A stretch of 64,000 nucleotides of DNA from Aporrectodea caliginosa (Eukaryota; Annelida; Clitellata; Crassiclitellata; Lumbricidae). Made by a program: the position numbers and the translations under genes. The notes under the pieces are model-generated. The model had not been told where the DNA came from. It did not search any database and saw nothing but the letters and a program-made list of their open reading frames with translations. The stretch is taken from the NCBI GenBank assembly GCA_020284085.1, contig JACEVL010005070.1, positions 70,001-134,000 on the forward strand, given 5' to 3'. Numbering within the stretch: position 1 is the stretch's first letter; each line of letters opens with the position of its first letter. This document shows positions 10,901 through 24,400 of the stretch, in pieces.

Positions 10901-13900
10901 CAGCCTTGACCTAAACGACATCATAGAACTTGAACAGCAGACAAAACTAAGCAGTGAATTACTCCAGAGCCTTGAGCCAACAAATTAGCCGAGGAATCAC
11001 ATACTGTTCTGGCTGGGGTATAACAAGCACCCACTGAGCGAGTACAATATCTGTGTCCAAAGGGCAAGCAGAGATGAAAGATAACTTGGATGGCCAATAT
11101 GCATTACTCTGTAAACTATGATACAAGTTTAAATTGTGAATTTTCCATCTACACAATCTAATGATCACACAACTGCTGATAAATCAGTGTTTAAAAACCA
11201 TATCTCAAAACCTGATAGACTAGTTAAAGTCATAAAAATGTTAACAAATTATGCTTATAAACTAAACACATGATAAAGCTGATTTAAGAGTACAGGTCAT
11301 GAACTGTTAGCACCTTCATTTTCTTAGCCTTGGCATCTGAGGGTGAGTGACATAGCTCTGCTTCACTGACTGATCTCTCATCGAGAACATATCATAATTG
11401 TGCGTGCATATTTATACAGCCGCTCTTCAAGGAAGCTCTTTCGAGGTGCTCCCGACCCGATAATATATGACCACGATCGAAGAGAATGGTCTTCAGCCGA
11501 TGATGGCGAAATGGAAGCAGAGAAAGAAAAGAAGCTCATAATTATTATCCCAGAATGCTTGATGTATTCATTTCCTAACTACCGGTTTGTTCGCCAGAGG
11601 GCACCAGTGAAAGAGAATACTGATCTGTTCAACACCATACAGCCTTTGAGAACAGGATCCACAGCTTAACAATGGGCATGGCATATCTAGCACAAGGAAC
11701 AAAGATTCAAACTCTCAACATGGATTCTGTTCAAGGTTTCTCATTCGCCTTCACGGACAAAGCAGCCTGGTTATAGCGGACTTGATTTGATATAGCGCTG
11801 GTGAATAAGCTGGTCTCTCTGTCGTGGCTTTTTGTGACATCGAGAAATGTTGAAGATTTATATTACATTACAATCATTACAATTTAAAACCACATATACC
11901 ATATATGATCCACAAATACGAAGGTGAGGTGCTCCATCAAAAACGGCCCTGTTTGTATTTCATGGTTTAGCTCTTTTCAGTAGCTTTGGCAACCTTTTAG
12001 GGTAAAGGCCATGATTATAGTTCAGCTTCACTCGTGGTCTGGAATAACATCCCTTAATTGATAAGGTCTGCTCCATCAATTTCATCCTTCAAGTGGCAAC
12101 TAAAAACCTCTTATTTAATAAATTCATTGGTCACTTAGTTGTCCTCCTTTTGCTGTCCATTATTTCTCTCCGCTGAGCGACTGACCATGCCTCTGATTCA
12201 AGCTTTACATCTGGCATTTTAGTTCCTCATTATTCATTTATTACTCATTCAGTCTACTGCTCTACATAGTTTTGTATCATTAGCAAACTTAATTTTAGTT
12301 ACAATCCTATCATCTATGTCATTACGAAAAATTGTGAACAGCCGTAGCCCAAGCACTTGATAATTTCTGTTCAAAACTTTTAACTTCCTTCTAATTTGCA
12401 ACACTGCAGATATTCCTTTCATTCATGAACTTGATTCCTAACTTTTCAAGTCTTGCACTATTCTCACGACTTAGTCCAGTCTTAGTTTCCTTTACTTCTA
12501 GAAATTCTTCCTTTCTTCTTGCCCTTCTCTGTTTTTGAATCTCTTGTTTTACCCAATGTCTCTTTAAAAATTCTCAGGAACAGAAACTTTCCCAAAAGCA
12601 GAGCAAACTAATCCCAACATTTTCCAAAAACGTATTGGTTGTCAAGAAATGAACATCATTTCAACGGCAATGCTTTGCCAAAGCATGCTCGTCACGGACC
12701 TTAAATAATTCGGAGGTGCTCAAAGGACAGCTCCATCATAAAAAATAGACGGACAATGTTTTGCAACTCCTGAGTACAAATGAGGATGGAGTCATAACCA
12801 TGAAGATGTGAAGAAAACACACAACTGGTCTTCAATCCGTTGGCCAGTCACAGAATAGGAATGATTGTGAGGGAAAAGGGAAAAAGCCATCCACCTCGGA
12901 AGAAAAGGTCTTTTGCTTCTATCAAGTCCATCCAATTCAGTGATTTAGTGGCACTAAAGAGACAAAGACGGCATTGAGTTGAACTGATGTTGGGTCCCTG
13001 CAATCATACTTATTCCTGTAACTATTACCTACTACATGTATAATCACTGTCATTACTACTGCTGCTACTGTTACTACTACTATTACTACCACTACTACAA
13101 CTACTATCACTACAACTACTACTACTACTATTGTTTATGACACGTACAACTATACTAATAAAAATTATTATTATCATTGCTATTGTAATTATTATTATTA
13201 AAAATGCCTACAGTGCCAATTTATATTATAGATACCACCTTCATTACCTTACCAGTACCTACCTTCCTTACCTAATATTTAGACTTAATTCTTACACCAA
13301 CATTCTAACATACAACCTTTATTACTTTACCACCCTTACCTTCCTAACACTACCTCACCTTCACAACTTTACTCCATTTTCCTTACCGTACCAATGTTAC
13401 CTTCCTTATCTTACCTATTTTACCTTAGCTTCCTTAACTTACCGTCATGTTACAACCCTTACCTTTTTAGTTGTACCAAACCTTATCATGCCAGTCTTAC
13501 TCTACCTTACCTTCTCAGCACAATTCATGCTAATACCTAAACAAAGAAATTGCCACCATCGCAGGCAATACGAGGCAAGTGGAGTTGAGACTAACCTGAG
13601 GTCGATGCGGTCCTTTTCGCAGCATCCGATGAAGGTGCCAAACTGGCAGGAGAAGACGTGGTCATGGATTGTGAGCAGATACCGTTCGTTGAACTGGAAT
13701 GACATAGGAAACTGCTGAGTCAATTGCCAGACGCAGTCGATGAACTGCGTAAAGATCGGTGACACCTCCTTCGGATCGATTCCTCCGATCAGTCCACAGC
13801 GCTCCGTGAACTTATGGCCAAACGAAAGCCACTCCTTCTCGATCAGTGTCTACATCAACAAACAGCGACAAATCAGTTACAAAACAGAGTTAAATCAGTG

Positions 13901-16900
13901 TCATCTCAATTACCGTAAATTGGTGTAATTCACTGATAAATATTGTTAAATATAGTTTGCTTAGTGAATGGTTATTTGTTGATCACTCACTGTCATCATT
14001 ATTATTGTTATTATTAGTTGCAACCTTCAACTCTTTTTGTTATCTATTCTATAATCCTCTATAATTTTTTACTAACAACTCAATGTTTCACTGTACATTT
14101 CTTTATGTTGTGCATCAACTTTGTGAATGTATTAACTTTGTAAACGATCCATCTAAGTCTTTAGCAGGTCTATCTGATTTTTTTCGGATGACTCGCATTA
14201 TAAATTGTTCATATGATTGTCCTTGTCATAAACAGCATGTTACATTGATATGTTGGTGCTGATATGATAAGCAAGTCAATAAACAAGTCAAATAAATAAT
14301 AATAAGTGCTAAACAGATTCAAAGAGAATATACAGTTATAAAATATGTTAGATGGTCATGAATGTTCAGCGAAAAAGTTTCAATGCATGTACTGGGATGT
14401 AATGCACTGACATGCAATGTAACGCATGCATCGTAATTAATGTAATGTCACTCATAAACAGGGCAAATGCAATGAAACTGCTCTAGACCCGTCCATCAAC
14501 CGGAAGGTCCGTCAAGCAGAGGCCAAGGAGCCGACGGTCGCAGTAAACAATCGACTTCAGCTGTGGCCGTATACCTCAGCCACCTGCAACCGTCAGTAAT
14601 GACCGACCGACCGACCAAGCACTCAATCAGACAGCTGGGGACGGCAGCGACCAACTGACGGACGGACAGGGAACGAGGACTGGCGCCATCGATATGACCA
14701 TTGGCTCCTCATAACAAGGCACCTGCTTCCGTCTCAGCAGTCAAAGACTCTGCATATGCTTTCCTAAATCAACAGGATGCAGCACTTCAAAACGACTGAC
14801 TGGCGTCGCACTTGGAAAATTCATACCATTGCCATGTAATGTAGTGTAACTAGACATTTATGTAGCTCCAAGGTACTGTTCGCCAGCCAAAGTCCTTATA
14901 TACCTCATCCTTGATGCAATATGGACCAGGAACTTCTATGTGATGTCAACTCCGGATCATGAGAATCTGTCGTGGTTGGGCTATATGTCATGTGGGAGCC
15001 TTCTGCTGGTGCATGCTTTTCAGTTACCTGATCACTGCTCACTAAATGAACTTTCAGTTTGTAATTAAAGTAAACATTGTTCAGTAATTGAACATTTAAT
15101 ATATATAAAGCGCCAATCAACAACAGGATGATGTAATTAGTGCAACTCTCATAAGTTATTATTGAAGAAGCAACACTGCATAAATCTCCAAAATTTTACA
15201 GTCACAGCCTGTAAGCAAATAGTGTCCAAGTAACGGGGTACCTCAAAAAGACAGAACGTTTTTCCATTGGAGAATGATTTCTGAAACTATGGAGCTTCAC
15301 TTGGAGAGATTGTCATGTTTCGCATTGCTATAATAGCACTATAGAAGTCATTAACAGAAAGGATTTCACAAATTGCCATCCTTCATAAAGACTGGGCTCT
15401 CGGGCATTCTCAGCGGATGTTCTGAAGCTTTAGAATTCATAGTCCACTTCTGTGAAGTCTGTAATTCAAGTCTAAACTTCAGAATAATAATAATAATATT
15501 CGTTTATTGACGAAACACTGGGTTGGCACACCGCAACCCATTACATAGACAGTATTACCAGTTACAAATTAGCAAATTATTCAATTTAAATCACTGTTCA
15601 AGTACGGGGCAACATAGTCATCGGGGCAACATTACACTCCTGAACAATGAATGACCTAGGGATGAAATTTCTGTCATCTTTGGGCGGCAATTGAAAGTCA
15701 TGTGGTCTCGGTCGAAGATCATGATGACGGATATTAGTAGCAGGAGAGACCAATCGCAGCACATGAGTCTTGGATCGCATAACCGATCGTAGCAGTCTGT
15801 CCTCAGCATCACGCACCATCTCAGCAGCTCCTCGTGAGTCCTCCGGGAGGTAACCCAACCTTCGCATTCGAGCAAGGAATGCATGTGTTTCTTTATTTTC
15901 TGCATTTACTTTCTAAACTGCAGTGAATGGAAAACAGCCCCACCTGGATCCAGAGTTGCAGAAAGCAACTCGTGTATAATAAACTCCGATGGCAATAACT
16001 GCACCTGATAAGAGCTAATTTGGTTACTTGAATCAGCAAAAAGCAAGGAGCAAACAGGTTCTGTAGGATTTATTCAAGGAAACACATAAACCGCGCAAAA
16101 TCCACGTGAGATCCAAAAGACTGGCTGTGTTAGCCTTCAGTTCAGTCGATTCGAGACAGAATAAATGCAAAGCTCATCATATGATGCATCGATCAAGGCG
16201 TCTGAAGTGGAATCACAAAAATGCAATTAACTGTTTTCCCCGAAGCCAGAAAGGACTTATCCTTGATGGAACTTTATGAGAAATGCCTTAGAGGCTGCAG
16301 AAGCAATGTGAATTCTGCCATGCTGAAAACAATGGTAATGACTAACAAATCTTACAAAACACAAAGAATTACACAGCAATATCCAACACAAATTAACATT
16401 TAATCCAACAAATCTGAACAAAAGCTAAAAAAACCCAGAATATAACTTAAAAACATTTAGCAAAACATAACACTGCAGAAAACAATGACATAAAGTTAAC
16501 AAATCAACACTTAACTATACATAACAACATTAATTCATTCATTCATTCATTCTGAGAATTTATATAGCACCTCTTCAAGAGACCTACTCAGAGGCGCTCC
16601 CTGCGCTAGCCTATATGTTGTTAAGTGTCATTACGAACAAAAATATTACATCAGTTAGCATAACGAAACACAAGATAACAAGACATAACCCTACATATTC
16701 CCCGTTTCACATAACACAGTCTAACATAAAAAACAAATAACAAAACCTTAAAAACCAGTAGCACAAATAAAAGGCACATATCCTAGCAAAACAAAACACA
16801 GCAACACTACACACGACATCAAGAAAACACAGCTGAACTTCTTCTCAAACTAACAGCATTAAGGCTGGCAAGGAGCAATTTCAAGAGGTACCAAACGGAT

Positions 16901-18438
16901 CTACATAAATGTCCAATCTATACAACCTTCATGAACCAACCAGAGCACACAAACTGAAAATACAAACTGTAAACAGTGCCAAAGAAACAGAACACAAAAG
17001 ACACAAACCACACAATCAGTTTAGTTTGATTCATGTTGTGCTTTGAGATTATTCGATCGACTCACCTGGAAACCATTGATCGTTCGGTAATATGGATCGA
17101 GCATGAGGCTGGCCAAGGAGCAAGTCTGTGCCGTTCGATCCCATCCATCGGAACAATGGATCATGACGCTGATACCTTCCTGGATCATCTGGAAAACAAA
17201 AAAACAGCAATAAAATGACCATCACTTTTATACCGGTTATTATCAATTATTAGCATTATTAGTATTATTTTATAATTAATATTTTACCAAGGTAGAAATT
17301 GTACATCAGGAATAAAAACTTCACCAAGCATAAAAAAGTTCTGAAATGGCTAGAACTCATCAAGATCTGGCAGATCCATTCGTACATAGTCATTTACTTT
17401 TATACTGCTATTAATTATTTCGATTAATTAACTGATAATTAGAAATGATCCATTCCCCTGTTACAGGTAAGCACAGGTACCTTAACGATGAAGACAGACG
17501 TATCAATCACAGACTTGATGTGACGCAGCCATCCACAGTTCTCCAGACCGTTCAGGAAAGTCGACATCGTCGGATTCTGCAGCTCACACACTGGACAGAA
17601 AAAAAACAGAAAAAATTGCCAAAAATAAGTCAAGTCATCAAAATAAGTTTAAGCATAGGCCAAGTAAATAATAAAAGTGCAATCCAAAAATAAGCCAAAA
17701 ACTAAGGAGCCAAAAGTAAAAACAAGCCAAAAAATAACTGAACCAATATACAAACACACTGAAGTACTCTGACACAGCCTAGTCCAGAAACTCTGATCAA
17801 GATGCTACCTGTCAACTGGAGATAGGAGTTCATTAGACATGCTCTACATAAATGTAAATCCTCTAAATTTCTCAGTGCCACACAAAATCCACATCAGGAG
17901 ACTGGCTTATACATCAGTGCCATTTCAAATCAAGTCCACAAAAGCCAAGTTGTTTTGTCTGTTCCAGGTCAGAATCCGGGAAGGTCCAGATCTGTGTGTG
18001 CATGGCCCCCACTCTCTTCTAGTTTTCTGTGCATTGTTTTGCTATTTGACAAAACTCCGATTCTTAATAACATCTAACGGCGCATAGGCTAATACAGAGA
18101 GTGCTGCGGATTGGTTTGCTTTGAAGTGGTGCTATATAAATGTTCAATTACAATTACAAATCAACAAAGCCCAAGATCAGACAACAAGAGGTGGAGCAGA
18201 AGGCAGAGGAGGCGGAGGAGAAGGAAGTGTAGGAGAAACAGTAGACAGAAGACGAGAAGGAAGAGGAGGAGGACGACAAGGAGGATGACGAGGAGGAGGA
18301 GGAGGAGGAAGAGGAGGAGGAGGAGGAGGAAGAGGAGGAGGAGGAGGAGGAGGAGGAGGAGGAGGAGGAGGAGGAGGAGGAGCAGGAGGAGGAGGAGGAG
18401 GAGGAAGAGTAGGAGAAACAGTAGACAGAAGACGAGAA

Positions 18439-18471
<33 letters not shown>

Positions 18472-21400
18472 GGAGGAGGAGGATGACGAGGAGGAGCAAG
18501 AAGACAACGCAAAGCAGGAGAAACAGGTGGAGGATGGAAGGAATACGCAGAGGAAGAGGAGATGGAATAATGTAAGGATAGAGGCAGCCGGTAAAGGCAG
18601 AGAAGGCAAACTAAGCAAAGAATAACTACACCAAGCCAAACATAAAGAACTTTGAGTAATTTAGGTCTTTGATTGTCACACTGGATCTAAAACGGATTTT
18701 GAACCAACATTGGCTCTGATTAGCAATGTTCAGCTGTTGATCGAGTGATGCCAGAGGACTGCAAATAGCCTATAATACTTTCCTCAGAGACAGTCTATAT
18801 TAATGATCATCCGCTTTCCTTAACTCCGCATCTTCAAGCGTCAAGCTATTGCAGAGACAAAGCCACTGTTTTCCCTCCGCTCACTCGATCAAATTAAGCC
18901 CCAGCCCAAATCAATCCTTCAACTTGACATTCGATCTCTTGATCGGATTAATTCTGATACAGGGCCGGACTTTTCAGCTGGAGGAAAAATTTACGGCACA
19001 AATTGAGCGGATTCGATTAAATGAGGAATAAATATGCAAATTCAATTCAATTTCTTTTGCATTCTTTTAAAGGTTGCCGCTGTCATTGTGAATTGAATTT
19101 GAAAGATCTATAGCCAAGTTATTGCAGATACATTGACCATCAACTGAAGACTTGTGCATAACAAACAGATAAGACTAGCGATGAAGTTTTAGTGGATTTC
19201 AAGCAGTTAAAGCAGCTGCAATAGCAGCAACAGCTGATTTGGCAATTGCTATCATGGCCCATAGCCAAGATGACAAGCAACAGGGAATTGCCTAGAAAGG
19301 ACATTTTGCCAAACTAGCATGCAGCTCTTCTGCATGGCAGCAGATTAAGGCAGCTGCTTTCATAGTCCACAGTCAGGGGGAGCAACACGGCATGTCCCCT
19401 AGAAGGCAAAATCCCCTGTTGTTGTCACAGATACTAAGGTACTTATTATTAATATTATTATTATTAAAGAAAATTATTTAACAAATCGCTTTCTTTCAAT
19501 CAGTAATAATCTGACCTTCTACGAGTTTCTGAAGACTTGATCTCATGACGTGTATGTTCTCAATTCCTAAGAACTTGAATTTGATGTTCGAGTAGAACGT
19601 TTCATTCTCATATCCCTTCCCAGTGGCACGGTTGGCCATTGCATTGATCTAACAGAAAATGATGTCAACACAGGTCTAATATATAATCCTGTGAAGTGTA
19701 AAGGTGTAATACTAAAATCTTCGGTATACTACAGTAGGATGAAGGCACAATAGATGTGCTGGAGCACAAAGAGATGGAAAAGGAGCAAGAGGACTTAGGA
19801 AGAAGAGATAGAGTTGGAGAAAGAGCAGAATAAGGAAGCAAAGAAAAATACAAGTGGAGAAAGGGAGTAGAAGACGTGGAGGAGGAGGAGGAGGTGGAGG
19901 AGACGGAAGCGTAGAAAAAATAGTAGGCAGAAGATGAGAAGGAAGAGGAGTAGGACGAGGAGCAAGATGAAGCAAAGCAAGAGAAACAGGTGGAATCAGT
20001 GGAGGAGGGAAGGAATCAGTGGAGGAGGAGGAATTGCTTAGGAGAGAAGTAGGAGAAAGGAAGAGAAGCCAGAGCAGAAGTAAGAGGAGTGGAAGACCCT
20101 TAAACGACAAGAAAGAACAGGTAGAGTAGAAACAGCAGGAGAGGAAAATAGAAGCAGGAAGGAAGGGGGAATGAGGAAGAGCCTGGTGGACGATGATTAT
20201 GAATTGACTGACCTTTGGCCTTGTGTCGACGACGTACATATACTTGGAGGATGGGTTGGCCTTGCGAATGGCCTGCAGCAGAGATTCATCCTCAACGCAG
20301 CGAGCGCTGAACCCCGACAGAGGCTGACTACAGCGACAGATCGCCGCCTACAAAAAAATAACCAGATCGCTTAGAAGACCGATCGGCCGACTGACAACTT
20401 GATCGATCGATCGACCAATTGATCTGGTTAGTGGACCAACGGCTGCCCACAAAGTCAGTTCACATAATATATCGATCGACTGAAAGGTCTTGCTTGATCG
20501 ATCGACCAATTGATCGAGTGGGATACTGCAACAGCAAGAAAATTGTGAATACCAGAAAAAAAGAAAAACCAATAATATGAAATAAACTAAAACATAATGA
20601 TGTAATAAACAAACTAAACAGCATAAATAAAATAAAACAAAGACCATTAACTGACGTACCTGGTTTTCGCGATGCAGGTAGGAGAGAACTGGCAGTCGAC
20701 CGCGACTTCTAAATCGAGCGCTGCTAAGGATTATGGGAGTCGAAGCAGTCGCTGGAACGTAGAGATATCGAGGGTATGTGTCGCACAGCTGGTCACATGC
20801 AAACATTTCAACAAATACAAACAAAATTTCAAACAGCTTTCCAAACAGAATCAACCACATTTTAAAGTTAATCCCAATTTAGACAGTGACAAAAATTCTG
20901 CAGATGAAAGCAGCAATAAATACAAGAAGCACATCTGTGAGTTACTGATAAGTTCCAAAAAGGCACTCTATAAATGCATAAAAAATACAGAAACAACGAA
21001 TCCCAAGACAGTAGTCCTCAAGACCTGCGACAGCAATCCTTAGACTAAGTCAAGACCAAGCTCGTGATCATGACCAAAGACCAATATCAAAACCAAGACC
21101 AGCATATTCAATCCTCAAGACCAAGACCATAACCCAAGACCAAGGCACAAAAAAGTATTGCCTTAGGGTGTACTGCCTAGACCAATAAAGACCAAGACCA
21201 TGATCAAGACCAAAATACTCAACACTTAGACAGTCAAGACCAAGCTCAAAATCAAGACCAAAATATTCAGACCCTAAGACCAAGACCATAATTATCACGA
21301 TGAAGGCACAGAACGTATTGCCTTCGATGCACTGTCTCATAGGCACTGGACTAAACTAGATAAGACAGCAAAGGCTCTGGGTGGAATTCAACCAACGCAT

Positions 21401-24400
21401 CAATACTAAACTAACACTCCATTCCAAGCGCATGCAGACATCTTAGATTCATTTCAACGGTTTTCAAATAATAGTAGACCCCTCAACAGGAAAGCACAAG
21501 GAAGACAATACACAAGATGGATGGAAGCCGAGAAATTTATGGTGGAAAACATGCAACAGGAGTTTCCCCCGACAACCTGGAGGCAAAAATGGAAGGAAAT
21601 GATATATCCAGTCCAACGAATTGGAACATAATGTGCAGAACTGCTTGCAAAAATAAGAGTCTCACCCTAAAGATCGTTTGAATATTCATAAGAGCATTAT
21701 TCAGTGAATTTATGTACAGTGGTTCTTTGAGCCATCTACCCGAGAAGTATAGACATATGGTATATTCCCAGGAATAGTCTGTCTTTCATATGATAAGTGC
21801 AAGTTTTCATGCTGTCTGCACATCAGATTCATGACACTGTGAGACTTGTGCATGCTGTAAACTTACATCATGAGAACAATAACAACTGTTTTTCACCGCG
21901 TGGCATGGACAATTCCATGCTTCAATGCATCTGCTTTCCATAGCACAGTTTCTTTTATCAGATCTTGATGAATAGCTGACATTTCAGATACATAGTTCCT
22001 ATTCATCAATAAATTTTTTAATCCCGTGGATCACATGTATACCTCAGACAAAAACATAATAATACTGATAATACTACTACTACTAATAATAATAATAATA
22101 ATAATGCTAATAAAAATAATAAAAATATTAACAATAAGAGCAGTAGGAATAATAAGGGAATTACTGAACAATTTTCATAAGCTTATGGCTCAGCAGGGAT
22201 CTCAGCCACCAGCCGACGTTGGATACGAGAGCCAAACGTTAATGCATAAATATGCAATTTACAAAACATTATTGACATTAACTCCAGTAATCTTTCACCA
22301 GCAGGGTTTAGAACAAAAACGGACACTGCAGCTGTAATGGCATGTAAAAATTTCAATAATGAGTTTGATAATACTGGTAATAATAAAAAACGCAAAAGGT
22401 CATGGTTTATTCGTGGCTAATGCAGACAAAAATCAAATCAAAACCTGGAAATTGCAAAACCTGAGCAGTGAGTCTGAAGAACCAAACTACAGTTTCCTTA
22501 AAACGCATTGTTATCACATGAATTTTGCTAAAATGCAGTCGGAAAAATGATCCCCAATTTGTTTCGGCTTCAAACACATTCTCATTGTTGCACAGCCTCC
22601 TTGATCCTTCCTTTATCTCTCACCAACAAAGTTGCACTTGATCAACCGACAGTATCACCCTATCTTGCTGTACCCCGCACTAGTACAACGATGTTCAACA
22701 CTCGGGCATTGCTAGTGGATGGTCCAAAGCCTGGTAATTCACTGCCCAGTTCTATGCATTCTGCTGGTTCTTTAATATCATTCATGGCTAATCTTTCGAC
22801 TCATCTATTTCAACTTGTTTGCCCACCATAGACTGATTCGGTCTACCAATGCTCAGTACTGGATGCTGACCGAGTTTTTCAAACGGTTTACGATTTTCCA
22901 CTAGGGAAGCATTGATGCCGTTGGTGCTAAAATAATGGTGCTCCAGGAGTTATTAAATTAGAATAGCTTCGTTAGCAACGCCCTACTTGATATGGCTCCC
23001 AATGGTAGCATCCGTTATAACGAATCGTCGACATATCTGCATCAGTTACAGAGCGCACCAACCGCGGACGGAAACCGAGTTTCGACCGGCTTTTAGCAGA
23101 AACTAAACAAGCCGTCAATCAGCGGAGTCCCAAGCGTAAAGACGCAGACTAAGACTGAATTCTGCGGAATAAATCTCTGCATGACTGAGACGAATGCCGT
23201 CAATTCTCAACGTGCCAAATCGCATTAAGAAATGCAGATGCAAGGCTATTCGTGTCACCAGTAACTTGATCGGCAGAGTAAAACATGGCCACCACAGTAC
23301 CACAGAGGGCATCTCGATCGAAGTGGCATCGATCAGGGTCATGACCTTGGAATGGACGCTCCCAGCTCATTAGCAAGCCACTGCATGGAATGCTATGAAT
23401 GCCAAGGGAATGCGACACTACAATCCTTCGTTGGCGACCTCTGAGACTGGAAAAGAACTTTTGATGCAACGCGGTCTGGCATTTGGTGGCGATAACAAGA
23501 TATCAGTGCAATGAATCTCCTCGCTTCGGTTGATACAAAATCTTTAATTGGAAAAATATCAAGCATGATCCGATCCTTGGATTGGCTCATGTTACTCGTA
23601 AAAAAGTCATGAAACCAGATAGCTGATATTGTGGAAGCACTTTATAATGCTACGTTAGGCAGCCATATCAAATGCCGTTATAATGAGTTCATGCCATAAT
23701 GAAGCCATTTTCTATTATGACTAATCATGTTGTGGAGTCCCTGTAGCTTTAAATATTTATAATTAGGATGATTTATCAAAGATAAATAACATTTATCAAA
23801 TATAAATAATACGCGATCAAACAATTCATAGACTGCATAAATAGTCAAATCCAGAAATAGAGAAAGCAATCCCTTAAACTTTCATGTTAGCCAAACTGTG
23901 GTTTACAATCGGTCCTACAATAAAGAATAGACTATTCTATATTAGAATTTGCATTTAACTTGTGCACGTTTCAAGTAGGTTTCATTGTGCAACCTTACAC
24001 TGAGGTTAGGCTATAATGGGTCATTTTCCACACCATACATCTTGTCTTTATTAGGCATCATTTTAGCTCTATTAGCCATTATCTTGGCTTTGTAAGCCAT
24101 CATCTTGGCTTAGTTAGCCATTATCTTGGTTTTGCTAGCCATTATCTTGGCTTTGCTAGCCATTATCTTGGCTTAGTTAGCCATTATCTTGGCTTAGTTA
24201 GCCATTATCTTGGCTTTGTAAGCCATCATCTTGGCTTAGTTAGCCATTATCTTGGTTTTGCTAGCCATTATCTTGGCTTTGCTAGCCATTATCTTGGCTT
24301 AGTTAGCCATTATCTTGGCTTTGTTAGCCATTATCTTGGCTTTGTTAGCTGCTTTGCCAATCATCATCATCATCAGACACGAGTCATTTGATGCAACCTG

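Noticed and set aside
18154..18639. Poly-Ser, poly-Leu, poly-Pro and poly-Arg frames up to 161 codons
   Set aside because: Translation of a (GGA)n microsatellite within an intron.
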